Position numbers and translations under genes: made by a program | Part shown: positions 35,675 to 45,536 of the stretch, piece by piece | Position numbering within the stretch: position 1 is the first letter of the stretch | Layout: every line of letters begins with the position of its first letter | Source: Colwellia sp. 1_MG-2023 | GTDB lineage: Bacteria > Pseudomonadota > Gammaproteobacteria > Enterobacterales > Alteromonadaceae | Length of the DNA stretch: 64,000 nt | Direction: 5' to 3' | Assembly: GCF_030546755.1 (NCBI RefSeq) | Contig: NZ_JAUOPE010000004.1 | Location: forward strand, 1-64,000 | Notes under the pieces: generated by a model | What the model saw: the letters and a program-made list of their open reading frames with translations, nothing else | Told to the model about the DNA's origin: nothing | The model's database searches: none

Positions 35675-37183
35675 CTAAATATTACATTGAATATTAACGC
35701 TTAGTCCTAACATGGCTAAGTGTTTTTCTTCCGCCACAAGCTCATCAGCAATTAAAGGGTGCTCTGCTAACCAATCTTTCGGTAAGCATAAATTTATCTG
35801 GTTATTTTCGTCCACTGATGATTGATAATGCGGTAAAACATCATCTTTTCTTAAGCGACATAAAATAATAGATAAGCGCAATATCGCCAATAAGTAGCTG
35901 GCGGTTTGAGGGTCAGTGACGGATTGTTTTAATAAGCTGACATCAATATCGCCTTTATAGAGTTTAACAAAGGCTTTCAGCAATTGACGATCCGCTTGAT
36001 CAAATCCTGGTAATTCAGCATTTTCAATTATATAAGCACTATGTTTTTGGTGATGCTTAAACTCTAATAATAAGCCTATTTCATGTAAGTCGCAGCTGAT
36101 CAGTAACAACTCATAGCTATTATCTTTATGTAATTGCCATGCAGGAGATAAGCTTTGAAACAGTGATGCTACTTGTGCTTTGACACGATACGCGTGTTGT
36201 TCGTCAACATGGTATCGATGCATTAATGAAAGGGCGGTACGTTTTCTAATACTCACTTTTTTATTACATGGCAGCATTTCATACAGAAGGCCTTCACGTA
36301 ACGCGCCACAAGAAAGTTGCAATTGCTCAATAGCAAAACTTTCAAAAATGGCGATTAATATCGACAGACCGCTAGCAATAACTGGCGTTCTTTCGCTAGT
36401 TAAGCCCGCAATATTGATATTATTGACTGACTGATTTGCAATAAGTTGCTGCTGAATTTCTTTGAGAAAGTGATAAGAAATAATGCTGGGTCTGTTTTGA
36501 AACAGTAATACTTCAGCTAGGGCTTGCATGGTACCTGAACCACCCAATACGCTTTGCCAGCCTATCGATGAATAAGGGGCTATTAATGGCAATAAGATTT
36601 TCTTGGCGGCGGCAATTGCTTGGTCGAAGTTTACTTGTGTTAATAAACCATCAGCAAAAAATTGACGATTAAAGGTGACGCAGCCAATATCAAGGCTAGT
36701 TATTTTTTGAGGTTGAAATCCTGTGCCAACAACCAGTTCGGTACTGGCGCCACCTATATCAATGACAAAGCGTTTTTCTTGGCAACAACTGGTATGTGCA
36801 ACACCAAGGTAAATTAATTCAGCTTCTTGCTCACCTGATATGAGTTTAATTGCTTGACCAAGTACTTTATTAGCTCGATGGATAAAATCTTGGCTGTTTT
36901 GAGCAAGTCTCAGGGTGGCGGTTGCGACAATGCGAACATTTTCTGTGGGAATGTCTTGTAAGCGTTCGGCAAAAAAACTTAAACATTCTAAGCCGCGTGC
37001 CATCGCTTCTTCACTTAAAATATTGTCACTGTTTAGTCCTGCCGCTAAACGAACTTTTCTTTTAACCTTGTCGACAACTTGCACACTGTCAGCAAGTTGT
37101 CGGGTGATCATCATATGAAAGCTGTTTGAGCCTAAATCTATGATGGCATACAAAGGTGAATCTGTAGGGTTATTGCTAATCAA
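35675..37183 (-). CDS. gppA: Ppx/GppA phosphatase family protein
   Basis: 502 residues. The actin-like fold of exopolyphosphatase and guanosine pentaphosphatase is clear: 'YAIIDLGSNSFHMMITRQ' near the N terminus and 'VIDIGGASTELVVG' for the phosphate loop. The C-terminal part (about 310-500) is an HD-like domain. The start is TTG, preceded by TAGGTG at suitable spacing, 15 bases after the rhlB stop. Gene order rhlB-gppA is the same as in E. coli, which favours the GppA name; sequence alone does not separate it from Ppx. Confidence 0.9.
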   Translation of the reverse strand: MISNNPTDSPLYAIIDLGSNSFHMMITRQLADSVQVVDKVKRKVRLAAGLNSDNILSEEAMARGLECLSFFAERLQDIPTENVRIVATATLRLAQNSQDFIHRANKVLGQAIKLISGEQEAELIYLGVAHTSCCQEKRFVIDIGGASTELVVGTGFQPQKITSLDIGCVTFNRQFFADGLLTQVNFDQAIAAAKKILLPLIAPYSSIGWQSVLGGSGTMQALAEVLLFQNRPSIISYHFLKEIQQQLIANQSVNNINIAGLTSERTPVIASGLSILIAIFESFAIEQLQLSCGALREGLLYEMLPCNKKVSIRKRTALSLMHRYHVDEQHAYRVKAQVASLFQSLSPAWQLHKDNSYELLLISCDLHEIGLLLEFKHHQKHSAYIIENAELPGFDQADRQLLKAFVKLYKGDIDVSLLKQSVTDPQTASYLLAILRLSIILCRLRKDDVLPHYQSSVDENNQINLCLPKDWLAEHPLIADELVAEEKHLAMLGLSVNIQCNI

Positions 37184-37198
37184 CGCTACACCTAAATG

Positions 37199-38458
37199 TT
37201 ATCTACGGTTGCGATTGCCACCTGTTCTACCACGGTTTTGACCACCATTATGTGGTTTATGGCGACGTTGGCGAGGCTTAGGTTTCGGGAAGTCAGTAAT
37301 TAATGATTCATGATCATATTTACTGACCGGTAAGGTGTGCTCGATATAGGTTTCAATAGCGGGTAAATTGAACACATATTCTTCACAAGCAAAACTAATA
37401 GCATGACCGGTTGCACCCGCTCGGCCAGTACGACCAATCCGATGCACATAATCTTCACAGTCATCAGGCAAGTCATAGTTAAATACATGCGTCACTTGTG
37501 GAATATGTAAACCACGTGCAGCAACGTCTGTCGCCACTAATACATCAAGTTGACCATTGGTAAATTGCTCTAATATTTTTAGACGACGTTTTTGAACTAC
37601 ATCGCCCGTTAGTAGCCCAACACGGACTTTATCTGCGTCTAAATGCGCATGAATATTTTCACAGCTATGTTTGGTATTGGCAAAAATAATGGCTTTTTCT
37701 GGCCAGTCTTCTTCAATAAGCGTTTGCAGCAAATTCATTTTATCTTCGTTAGAAGGATAAAAAAGCTCTTCTGAGATACGCAAGTTGGTTTTTTGCTCAG
37801 GTTCAACTTCCACACTTACAGGGTCATTCATATGTTCAAAGGCAAGCTCTTTGACACGAAATGACAAGGTGGCAGAAAACAACATACTTAATCGTTCTGT
37901 TGCCGCTGGCATACGATTAAACATATAACGAATATCTTTGATAAAGCCTAAATCGAACATGCGATCGGCTTCATCTAGCACGACAACTTCGATGTGCTTT
38001 AAGTTGTATATGCCTTGCTTCATATAATCGAGTAATCGACCACATGTGCCGATTAAAATATCGACGCCTGCTTCCAATTCTTGACGTTGGCTGTCATAAC
38101 CTTCACCGCCATAAACAACGCCTAAGCGAAGGCCAGTACTTTTAGCCATTTCTAGAGCATCGCGATGAATTTGAATGGCAAGCTCTCGAGTTGGTGCCAT
38201 TATTAAGGCTCTTGGCTGTTTTTCAACTTTGGCTGTTTTTTGCAATAAGTGGTGAAAGGTTGCTGCTAAAAAGGCAATAGTTTTACCTTCGCCTGTTTGC
38301 GCTTGTCCGGCGATATCTTTGCCTTCAAGTAATACAGGTAAAGATTTTGCTTGTATGGTTGTGCATTGTTCAAAGCCCATGGCATTTAATCCGGCAACGA
38401 CTTGAGGTGCTAAATTAAGCTCTGTGAACTTTGTATCTGATAAGTGTGTATTATTCAT
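37199..38458 (-). CDS. rhlB: ATP-dependent RNA helicase RhlB
   Basis: 419 residues, DEAD-box helicase with Q motif '[16 protein letters not shown]', Walker A AQTGEGKT (the RhlB-type variant of AQTGSGKT), DEAD as [11 protein letters not shown] as LFSATLS and HRIGRTGR. The C terminus is a basic, Gly/Arg/Asn-rich tail ending GGNRNRR. RhlB unwinds RNA for the RNase E degradosome. It is divergent from trxA and shares its gene order with E. coli. Confidence 0.96.
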   Translation of the reverse strand: MNNTHLSDTKFTELNLAPQVVAGLNAMGFEQCTTIQAKSLPVLLEGKDIAGQAQTGEGKTIAFLAATFHHLLQKTAKVEKQPRALIMAPTRELAIQIHRDALEMAKSTGLRLGVVYGGEGYDSQRQELEAGVDILIGTCGRLLDYMKQGIYNLKHIEVVVLDEADRMFDLGFIKDIRYMFNRMPAATERLSMLFSATLSFRVKELAFEHMNDPVSVEVEPEQKTNLRISEELFYPSNEDKMNLLQTLIEEDWPEKAIIFANTKHSCENIHAHLDADKVRVGLLTGDVVQKRRLKILEQFTNGQLDVLVATDVAARGLHIPQVTHVFNYDLPDDCEDYVHRIGRTGRAGATGHAISFACEEYVFNLPAIETYIEHTLPVSKYDHESLITDFPKPKPRQRRHKPHNGGQNRGRTGGNRNRR

Positions 38459-38667
38459 GGCGCTAAGCTTAACAGGTTATCTGGTTAATAAATACTATCT
38501 CGATAATGCGATTGTATAAATTTTAACAAATGTAGTTTTTGATCATGAAAAAACTATCAAAAGCGTGATAGATTATGTGAATAGTGCAAGACTATTGGTA
38601 ATTCATTTTGTTGCGGGTATAATCCTGCTCAGTTTGGCGATAAATGCCACCATTAACGGAGAGAAAA

Positions 38668-38994
38668 ATGAGCGATAAAATTGTTCAGTTATCAGATGAC
38701 AGCTTTGAAGCTGATGTATTAACCGCATCAGGCTTAGTTTTGGTTGATTTTTGGGCTGAATGGTGTGGTCCATGTAAAATGATTGCGCCTTTATTAAATG
38801 ACATTGCAGACGAATATGCAGGTCAAGTGACTGTTGGTAAATTAAACATTGATCAAAACGAGGCAACACCACCTAAATATGGTATTCGTGGTATCCCAAC
38901 GCTTTTATTGTTTAAAGATGGCGTTGTAGCCGATACCAAAGTTGGTGCTTTATCAAAAACTCAATTAAAAGAGTTTATCGATAACAACTTATAA
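38668..38994 (+). CDS. trxA: Thioredoxin 1
   Basis: 108 residues from ATG 38668, preceded by ACGGAGAGAAAA as ribosome-binding site; an upstream ATG at 38644 is in frame but not needed. The active site [11 protein letters not shown] carries the CGPC dithiol, and the cis-proline lies in '[14 protein letters not shown]'. It reduces disulfides in ribonucleotide reductase, methionine sulfoxide reductases and others. It lies between rhlB (divergent) and rho (same strand), as in E. coli. Confidence 0.98.
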   Translation: MSDKIVQLSDDSFEADVLTASGLVLVDFWAEWCGPCKMIAPLLNDIADEYAGQVTVGKLNIDQNEATPPKYGIRGIPTLLLFKDGVVADTKVGALSKTQLKEFIDNNL

Positions 38995-39000
38995 TGATAA

Positions 39001-39028
39001 AAAGGCTCGTTTGATACGGGTCTTTTTG
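39001..39028 (+). terminator. Terminator after trxA
   Basis: AAAGGCTCGT (39001-39010) pairs with ACGGGTCTTT (39016-39025) with two G-U pairs and a 5-base loop. The right arm runs into further T residues. It follows the trxA stop by 6 bases, so rho has its own promoter. Confidence 0.82.
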
Positions 39029-39207
39029 TTAAACGGCTTTTGATTATTAAATAACCAAAGAAATATTTTGTTACTTTACCTATTGGATATTTAGTGCTAA
39101 CTTTATATCTCAACGGAAAAATAACATTTCTAAATTCAAATTCTATCCATTAAAACTATGCCAAATTGGCAAACTCAAACAACGTTAAACATCTAAGAAC
39201 CTCTAAT

Positions 39208-40467
39208 ATGAATCTTACCGAACTCAAAGAAAAATCCATCAGTGAACTTGTAAAATTAGCTGAATCAATGAAACTTGAGCATCTTGCTCGTAATCGTAAA
39301 CAAGATATTATTTTTGCTATATTAAAAGCCCATGCTAAAAGCGGCGAAGATATTTTTGGTGGTGGTGTACTTGAAATCCTTCAAGATGGTTTCGGCTTTT
39401 TACGATCTGCAGATTCATCATACTTAGCCGGTCCAGATGATATTTATGTATCACCAAGCCAAATTCGCCGTTTCAGTATGCGCACCGGTGATACGATTCA
39501 CGGAAAGATTCGTCCCCCGAAAGATGGCGAACGTTATTTTGCCTTATTAAAAGTGAATGAAGTTAACTTTGATAAACCTGAAAACTCTCGCAATAAAATT
39601 CTTTTCGAAAACTTAACACCAATTCATCCAAATCAACGAGTAACAATGGAACGCGGTAACGGTTCTACTGAAGATATTACTGCTCGAGTATTGGATTTAG
39701 CTTCTCCTATTGGTAAAGGTCAACGTGGTTTAATTGTTGCGCCACCAAAAGCAGGTAAAACACTTTTACTACAAAACATTGCGCAAAGTATTGCTTATAA
39801 TCACCCTGAATGTGAGTTAATGGTGTTGCTGATTGATGAGCGTCCTGAAGAAGTGACCGAGATGCAACGTTTGGTGAAAGGTGAAGTGGTTGCTTCAACA
39901 TTTGATGAGCCTGCCAACCGTCACGTTCAAGTCGCAGAAATGGTGATTGAAAAAGCGAAACGTTTAGTTGAGCATAAAAAAGATGTGGTTATCTTACTTG
40001 ATTCAATCACTCGTTTAGCGCGTGCATATAATACGGTGATCCCTTCATCAGGTAAGATATTAACCGGTGGTGTTGATGCGAATGCTTTGCATCGTCCGAA
40101 GCGATTCTTTGGTGCGGCGCGTAACATTGAAGAAGGTGGAAGCTTAACCATTATCGCCACAGCCCTAGTAGATACTGGTTCTAAAATGGATGAAGTTATT
40201 TACGAAGAATTTAAAGGTACCGGTAATATGGAATTACACCTTTCTCGTAAAATTGCTGAGAAGCGTGTTTTCCCTGCTATTCATTTTAACCGCAGTGGCA
40301 CGCGTCGCGAAGAGAAATTAACTAAGCCAGATGAACTGCAAAAAATGTGGATATTACGCAAAATTGTTCATGAAATGGGTGAAATTGACGCCATGGAGTT
40401 TATGATTGATAAACTTGCCATGACAAAAACTAATAACGATTTCTTTGATTCGATGAAACGTAAGTAA
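39208..40467 (+). CDS. rho: Transcription termination factor Rho
   Basis: 419 residues from ATG 39208, the same N terminus (MNLTELK) and length as E. coli Rho. Residues 1-130 hold the RNA-binding N-terminal and cold-shock-like domain ('[29 protein letters not shown]'). The ATPase domain has Walker A 'PPKAGKT', Walker B '[16 protein letters not shown]' and the Q and R loops near '[15 protein letters not shown]'. It is a hexameric RNA translocase that ends transcription. A short upstream frame at 39158-39196 (12 codons) lies where E. coli has rhoL. Confidence 0.98.
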   Translation: MNLTELKEKSISELVKLAESMKLEHLARNRKQDIIFAILKAHAKSGEDIFGGGVLEILQDGFGFLRSADSSYLAGPDDIYVSPSQIRRFSMRTGDTIHGKIRPPKDGERYFALLKVNEVNFDKPENSRNKILFENLTPIHPNQRVTMERGNGSTEDITARVLDLASPIGKGQRGLIVAPPKAGKTLLLQNIAQSIAYNHPECELMVLLIDERPEEVTEMQRLVKGEVVASTFDEPANRHVQVAEMVIEKAKRLVEHKKDVVILLDSITRLARAYNTVIPSSGKILTGGVDANALHRPKRFFGAARNIEEGGSLTIIATALVDTGSKMDEVIYEEFKGTGNMELHLSRKIAEKRVFPAIHFNRSGTRREEKLTKPDELQKMWILRKIVHEMGEIDAMEFMIDKLAMTKTNNDFFDSMKRK

Positions 40468-40492
40468 TCAGTTTTACTGATAAAGCAATGAT

Positions 40493-40528
40493 AAAAGCGT
40501 TAGTTGAAAAACTAACGCTTTTTTTTGC
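40493..40528 (+). terminator. Rho-independent terminator after rho
   Basis: AAAAGCGTTAGTT (40493-40505) and AACTAACGCTTTT (40510-40522) form a perfect 13-bp stem with a GAAA loop, followed by a run of T residues. Confidence 0.95.
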
Positions 40529-40632
40529 TGAAAATATGAAGACTTTAAAGCCTGTCGCTCGTTTTTTATACGACAAATAGCCGTAGATATTGTAGAATGT
40601 GGTTTTTACAATCTTTGCTAGTGGTGTTGGGC

Positions 40633-41382
40633 ATGCTGCGGAATTTTTTGAGTTGTATTTTTCTGTTGTTTATTCAATTAAGCGCTATTTTTGTCTTCGC
40701 ACAAGAACCACTAAGCCAATCAACTTTTGATAATCCACTTATTATTAAAGTAGTCACAGAAGATTCTTACCCCATTCAATATATTGAACAGGGCATTATA
40801 TTAGGCCCAGCAACTGATTTAGTTAAAGCTGTGCTTGAAGAAGCCAAACTGGAGTATTCAATAGAAATGCTGCCTTGGGCAAGAGCTTATAAAATTGCAT
40901 TAACTCAACCAAACACGTTAATTTACTCGTTAGCCAGAACTGATCAGCGAGAGAAGCAATTTCAATGGATAGGTAGTGTATTACGTTTAAATTTTTATTT
41001 GGTGGGTATGGAGTCGTTAACCTTACCTTCGCCAGTTACTTTGGAGTCACTCAAAAAACTCAAAATTGGTGTTATACGCGATAGTGCTACTGAGCAGTAT
41101 TTAATCTCGCAAGGTTTTAAAAACTTGTATAGCGTTAGTAAGCCATCACAAAGTATTAATATGTTAAAACTTGGACGAATTGATTTATTTCCAACAAACT
41201 ATTCAAGTTTTCAATTGTCATGCTTACATTTGAAAGTTGATTGCCAACAAATAAAACCGTTTTATCATTTAGAAGAACTATCAACGTCACTATATTTTGC
41301 CTTAAGTAATCAAACAGATAATGAGGTTGTTAATAAAATAACATCAGCATATCAAAGGATTACACAACGTTCTGATTATTAG
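40633..41382 (+). CDS. Periplasmic substrate-binding-like protein
   Basis: 249 residues from ATG 40633; an ATG at 40597 would add 12 residues. The N terminus is a signal peptide ('LSCIFLLFIQLSAIFVFA', cleavage before QEP). The rest is a type II periplasmic binding fold (SBP_bac_3 like): 'ATDLVKAVLEEAKLEYSIEMLPWARAYKIAL', then 'LARTDQREKQFQWIGSVL' and 'LKIGVIRDSATEQYLISQGF'. No transporter genes are nearby, and free-standing proteins of this class are common in Alteromonadales and Vibrionales, with unknown ligands. It stands between rho and ubiD, on the same strand, but with its own upstream gap after the rho terminator. Confidence 0.82.
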   Translation: MLRNFLSCIFLLFIQLSAIFVFAQEPLSQSTFDNPLIIKVVTEDSYPIQYIEQGIILGPATDLVKAVLEEAKLEYSIEMLPWARAYKIALTQPNTLIYSLARTDQREKQFQWIGSVLRLNFYLVGMESLTLPSPVTLESLKKLKIGVIRDSATEQYLISQGFKNLYSVSKPSQSINMLKLGRIDLFPTNYSSFQLSCLHLKVDCQQIKPFYHLEELSTSLYFALSNQTDNEVVNKITSAYQRITQRSDY

Positions 41383-41462
41383 AGTGACTTAAGTTCAGCT
41401 AATAATGATGTCTTTAATGTACATATCAGTATAATAACGAAAAATTCTCAGTAAAAACGATA

Positions 41463-42947
41463 ATGAAATACAGTGATTTAAGAGATTTTATCGCCCAGCT
41501 CGAAAAATTGGGCCAGTTAAAGCGTATTACACAACCAATATCTACTCATTTAGTGATGACGGAGATCAGTGATCGAACCTTACGTCAAGAAGGTCCTGCG
41601 CTGTTATTCGAAAATCCGGTAAATGAGCATGGCGAACCAAGTGGTGTGCCCGTGCTTACTAATCTATTTGGTACGCCTGAACGGGTTGCATTAGCTATGG
41701 GGCAAGAAGATGTAAATGCCCTTCGAGATGTTGGTAAGTTACTAGCAACCCTTAAAGAGCCTGAGCCTCCAAAGGGCTTTCGTGATGCAATGGATAAGTT
41801 GCCTTTGTATAAGCAAGTGCTCAATATGCCGGTAAAAGTCATTAAAAAGCCGCTTTGCCAGCAGCAAGTATTTAGTGGTGATGACGTTGATTTAACTAAG
41901 TTACCGATTCAAAAATGTTGGCCAGGTGATGTTGCTCCTCTTATTACGTGGGGGTTAACGGTAACACGTGGTCCTCATAAAGAGCGTCAAAACTTAGGTA
42001 TTTATCGTCAACAATTAATTGCCAAAAACAAAATAATTATGCGCTGGTTATCACATCGTGGTGGCGCGTTAGACTTTCAAGAATTTAAAAAAGAAAACCC
42101 CGGTGAAAATTATCCGGTTTCTGTAGCCTTAGGAGCTGATCCTGCAACCATTTTAGGTGCAGTAACCCCTGTACCTGATACGCTTTCAGAATATGCTTTT
42201 GCGGGTTTGCTAAGAGGTGCGAAAACAGAAGTCGCGAAATGTATTAGTAATGATTTAGAAGTACCGGCAACGGCTGAGATTATTTTAGAAGGCTATATTA
42301 ACCCTAATGAAATGGCACCTGAAGGTCCATATGGCGATCATACCGGTTACTATAATGAAGTAGATGATTTTCCAGTCATGACAGTGACGCATATCACGCA
42401 ACGAAAAGACCCTATTTATCACAGCACTTATACAGGTCGTCCGCCTGATGAGCCGGCAATTTTAGGTGTTGCACTTAACGAAGTGTTTGTGCCAATTTTG
42501 CAAAAACAATTCCCAGAGATTCAGGATTTTTATTTGCCACCAGAGGGATGTTCATATCGTTTAGCTGTGGTCACTATTAAGAAGCAATACGCGGGACATG
42601 CGAAAAGAGTGATGATGGGCGTTTGGTCATTCCTTCGTCAGTTTATGTATACTAAGTTTGTTATCGTGTGTGATGACGATGTGAACGCCCGTGATTGGAA
42701 AGATGTCATTTGGGCGATGACCACTCGCATGGATCCTAGTAGAGACACTGTATTAATTGAAAATACCCCAATTGATTATTTAGATTTTGCCTCGCCAGTT
42801 TCAGGACTTGGTTCAAAAATGGGAATGGATGCGACCAATAAATGGCCGGGTGAAACAAATCGAGAATGGGGAGAGCCCATAGTGATGGATGAAAGCGTCA
42901 AAAACGCAGTAGATGAACTTTGGAATGAACTCAATATTTTTGAGTAA
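41463..42947 (+). CDS. ubiD: 3-octaprenyl-4-hydroxybenzoate carboxy-lyase
   Basis: 494 residues, the normal UbiD length. It decarboxylates polyprenyl-hydroxybenzoate in ubiquinone synthesis using a prenylated FMN made by UbiX. The N-terminal '[20 protein letters not shown]', the central '[15 protein letters not shown]' and '[14 protein letters not shown]' (with the catalytic Glu-Arg-Glu network) are typical. Followed by fre after 52 bases, the same neighbour as in E. coli and Vibrio. Confidence 0.97.
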   Translation: MKYSDLRDFIAQLEKLGQLKRITQPISTHLVMTEISDRTLRQEGPALLFENPVNEHGEPSGVPVLTNLFGTPERVALAMGQEDVNALRDVGKLLATLKEPEPPKGFRDAMDKLPLYKQVLNMPVKVIKKPLCQQQVFSGDDVDLTKLPIQKCWPGDVAPLITWGLTVTRGPHKERQNLGIYRQQLIAKNKIIMRWLSHRGGALDFQEFKKENPGENYPVSVALGADPATILGAVTPVPDTLSEYAFAGLLRGAKTEVAKCISNDLEVPATAEIILEGYINPNEMAPEGPYGDHTGYYNEVDDFPVMTVTHITQRKDPIYHSTYTGRPPDEPAILGVALNEVFVPILQKQFPEIQDFYLPPEGCSYRLAVVTIKKQYAGHAKRVMMGVWSFLRQFMYTKFVIVCDDDVNARDWKDVIWAMTTRMDPSRDTVLIENTPIDYLDFASPVSGLGSKMGMDATNKWPGETNREWGEPIVMDESVKNAVDELWNELNIFE

Positions 42948-42999
42948 CGCAAAATATTTAAAATTTAACAGCTTTGAGCTGTGATATATAGGTTAATAA

Positions 43000-43695
43000 A
43001 TGAAAGAAATACAGTGTCAGGTTCAGTCAATAACGGCATTAACTGAATATGTTTATAAAGTGTTATTAAAGCCGGCTGAACAAGTTGCTTTTTTACCGGG
43101 ACAATACTTGAATTTTGTCATGAGCGATGAAGATAAAAGACCATTTTCTATCGCTAGTTCGCCAGGTGATGAGCTGATTGAATTACAAATTGGTGCTTTT
43201 GGTGCTGATAGTTATCCAATGCAAGTAATTGAGCGTATTAAAGAAAACTCTCATGTTACTATCGAAATGCCTCTAGGAAATGCTGCCTTAATTACTGACA
43301 GTGAACGACCAGCATTATTAATTGCCGGCGGCACAGGATTTTCTTATATAAAGTCAATGTTTGAGTATTTAGCTAAACAAGAATCAACCAGAGAAATCCT
43401 GGTTTATTGGGGATTACGTGACCCAAGCGCTTGTTATGAGCTAGATAAAACAACTGCAACGATTAATACCTTACCTCACGGAAAATTTAATCCTGTTGTT
43501 GAAACGCCTCATGATGATTGGCAAGGTAGAATCGGTATGGTGCATAAAGTCGTAATGAAAGATATTGATAACCTAGGTGATTATGATATTTATATTGCCG
43601 GCCGATTTGATATGGTAGGCGCAGTTCGCGATGACTTTATTGCACGCGGAGCAAATATCAATCATTTGTATGGTGATGCCTTCGCCTATATTTGA
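43000..43695 (+). CDS. fre: NAD(P)H-flavin reductase
   Basis: 231 residues of the Fre/LuxG type. The N-terminal flavin domain includes RPFSIASSP; the NAD(P)H domain has 'LLIAGGTGFSYIKSM' and ends with YGDAFAYI. It reduces free FMN or FAD with NAD(P)H in the cytoplasm and does not hold flavin tightly. It follows ubiD, and reduced FMN is needed to make the prenylated-FMN cofactor of UbiD, which gives a reason for the pairing. A terminator follows. Confidence 0.95.
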   Translation: MKEIQCQVQSITALTEYVYKVLLKPAEQVAFLPGQYLNFVMSDEDKRPFSIASSPGDELIELQIGAFGADSYPMQVIERIKENSHVTIEMPLGNAALITDSERPALLIAGGTGFSYIKSMFEYLAKQESTREILVYWGLRDPSACYELDKTTATINTLPHGKFNPVVETPHDDWQGRIGMVHKVVMKDIDNLGDYDIYIAGRFDMVGAVRDDFIARGANINHLYGDAFAYI

Positions 43696-43724
43696 TTGGC
43701 GTTGGAACAAAAATTTAGCATATT

Positions 43725-43752
43725 AAGCCACTATTCATAGGTGGCTTTTTTT
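43725..43752 (+). terminator. Rho-independent terminator after fre
   Basis: AGCCACTAT (43726-43734) pairs with ATAGGTGGCT (43737-43746), with one bulged G, and is followed by six T residues. It closes the ubiD-fre transcript. Confidence 0.87.
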
Positions 43753-43969
43753 CGCATAAAATAAATTTTAGTCGTTTAGCTAGTAAAAGCCGATATTCGC
43801 CCTCATAATATTCCGGTTATATTTGTAGATATTAATACTGTGATTACTACGTCTATAGGTTGCGAAGCTTTTTTGACATTGATAAAAGTATTGATTCTCT
43901 AATCAAACGTGCCGGCCTTTTAGGCGGTAATTAACTACTGACAAAATTTTGTTGAAAAAGGAAAATAAA

Positions 43970-44191
43970 ATGAGTAAAAACAAGGGGAAACGTAGTAATA
44001 ATTCTACGTTAACAAGTCAAACAGATGTTGGGCGTGGCTCAATTAAAGATAACTTTTTAGCCGCTATCGTGACGTCAAAAATGTATAAGTTACAAGTTGT
44101 TAAAGCGAAAAAAGGTAAAGGCTCTTTTCAGCGTAAAGAAAAGCATAAAGGCAGTTACAAAGGGCAAGACTCTTATTTAATGGTCGTTTAA
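43970..44191 (+). CDS. arfA: Alternative ribosome-rescue factor A
   Basis: 73 residues from ATG 43970, preceded by AAAAAGGAAAATAAA. The part from residue 21 (GRGSIKDNFLAAIVTSKMYK) to about 60 (KKGKGSFQRKEKHK) matches the ArfA core, including IKDN and KKGKGSxxRKxKH, which sit in the mRNA channel and let RF2 act on stalled ribosomes lacking a stop codon. It has about 20 more N-terminal residues than the E. coli protein and lacks its hydrophobic tail. The last codons (67-71) form one arm of a hairpin at 44166-44238. Confidence 0.9.
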   Translation: MSKNKGKRSNNSTLTSQTDVGRGSIKDNFLAAIVTSKMYKLQVVKAKKGKGSFQRKEKHKGSYKGQDSYLMVV

Positions 44192-44238
44192 TTTATTATC
44201 ATTTAATGATATGTAAGCGTTTATTAAATAAGAGTTTT
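44166..44238 (+). promoter_or_regulatory. Hairpin overlapping the 3' end of arfA
   Basis: ACTCTTATTTAAT (44169-44181, arfA codons 67-71) pairs perfectly with ATTAAATAAGAGT (44223-44235); three outer pairs extend it into TTTT at 44235-44238. The 41-base loop includes the stop codon and a smaller perfect hairpin, TATCAT-TTA-ATGATA (44197-44211). It may be a terminator, an RNase III site, or both. In E. coli an equivalent hairpin in arfA leads to nonstop mRNA, so ArfA is made in quantity only when tmRNA fails. Confidence 0.7.
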
Positions 44239-44271
44239 GGTTACTTTAAGCAATAGAATCGAACGGGAAAA

Positions 44272-44307
44272 CAAGTGAGTTGTTTATCGGTGTAAATAAC
44301 TCACTTG
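44272..44307 (-). terminator. Probable terminator of the hemCDXY operon
   Basis: CAAGTGAGTT (44272-44281) and AACTCACTTG (44298-44307) form a perfect 10-bp stem, extendable by five weaker pairs. On the minus strand the stem is followed by TTTT. It lies 33 bases past the hemY stop. Confidence 0.65.
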
Positions 44308-44339
44308 CGATCTCACGAGAATAAATATGGAAACCTAAG

Positions 44340-45536
44340 CTAGTTGTTTTTTACGACTAGTTTATTTAACACTTCAATGGCTTTTGTTAATTCATTTTGT
44401 TTTTCAAGCACGTGAGCAAAGGCAATTAAATCAACCCTATCGTATTGCTCACCTTCTAAATGTACGAGTGAATTAAACGCTTTTTCAGCCATGGACCATT
44501 GTTGTGAATTAGCTGCTAAATGCGCTAAGCAACTTAGCCATTTTGCATTGTGTTGATCTTGGTGTAAGTGTTTTTGTACCGTTTTGATCAATTCATCTGA
44601 CGAAGTTAAAGGTAAACTTCGCATTTGTTTAAGTAGCTGTTCATTTGCGCCTTTTTTGATAACGGGCAGTAAAATTTTACTTAATGGTTGAATTATTTGG
44701 TGTGCAGCTAATACACGACAATAGGCAAAAACGACCTGTTCGCGTTGTTTTATTTTTCTGCTGAGATTGTTCCAATAAGCATTGAGTGCTTCGCTGTCAT
44801 GTTGCTGTATTTGCTCATTGAATACACCATAAAACGCGGCGGCTTCCCATTTTTCAATGGTGTCATTGGTGATGATTTTACTTTTTCTTGCGGCAATTAA
44901 TTGCTCAACTACATAACTAAAGCGATTTTCAATCAGGCTTAAGGTAATTTCCTGCGCGAGTAATCTATCATCATGACCAATATGTTTATGATGGCTATCA
45001 ATTAACTGACGAGCTTGGCTGAATTCTTCATTGTTAATAAGCAGTTGAATCGTTACTAATATTGATTCTAAGCCAACATCTTTCAGATTCTCTTGATTTT
45101 CTGCTAACTGAGCGAGGTAGTGCTTGGTGTTGGCTGTTAGCCCTTGTTTGTCGGCGGCACTGGCAGCTAACAAATAGGCAATTTGTTCAAAGTGACTTGG
45201 CTCGGCGCTCTTAACTAGCAAATGCTCTGCTTGTTGATTATCTCCAAGGATATAAGCGGCGATACCCTTTTTTAAATTTCTTAATGCACGACGTTGGCTA
45301 GCAAAAGCAAATTTATTCCATGCTCCTAAGCTTAAATTTAACCCTCCTCGTAACAGCCTAATTGCGATCAGCAAGACAATAAATAATGTGATTAACATTA
45401 AGGTTGCAGTGACAACGGTAGACTCAATCGTTATGTTTCCAAGTGCGATTAAAATATAACCTTTTTCACCAATTAACATTGGGCTGATAGCGATCGCAGC
45501 AAAAAACAATACTATAAGTAGAATAATCCGTTTCAT
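44340..45536 (-). CDS. hemY: HemY (porphyrin-operon TPR membrane protein)
   Basis: 398 residues. Two membrane helices at the N terminus (about 1-22 and 38-62) are followed by a long helical TPR-like region ending 'NELTKAIEVLNKLV'. The opening and the segment 'NKFAFASQRRALRNLKKGIAAYILGDNQQAEHLL' are typical of the HemY N-terminal domain. In spite of the name it is not a protoporphyrinogen oxidase; its role in gammaproteobacteria is not settled. Its start overlaps the hemX stop by one base (TAATG), so it is coupled to hemX in the hemCDXY operon. Confidence 0.93.
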   Translation of the reverse strand: MKRIILLIVLFFAAIAISPMLIGEKGYILIALGNITIESTVVTATLMLITLFIVLLIAIRLLRGGLNLSLGAWNKFAFASQRRALRNLKKGIAAYILGDNQQAEHLLVKSAEPSHFEQIAYLLAASAADKQGLTANTKHYLAQLAENQENLKDVGLESILVTIQLLINNEEFSQARQLIDSHHKHIGHDDRLLAQEITLSLIENRFSYVVEQLIAARKSKIITNDTIEKWEAAAFYGVFNEQIQQHDSEALNAYWNNLSRKIKQREQVVFAYCRVLAAHQIIQPLSKILLPVIKKGANEQLLKQMRSLPLTSSDELIKTVQKHLHQDQHNAKWLSCLAHLAANSQQWSMAEKAFNSLVHLEGEQYDRVDLIAFAHVLEKQNELTKAIEVLNKLVVKNN

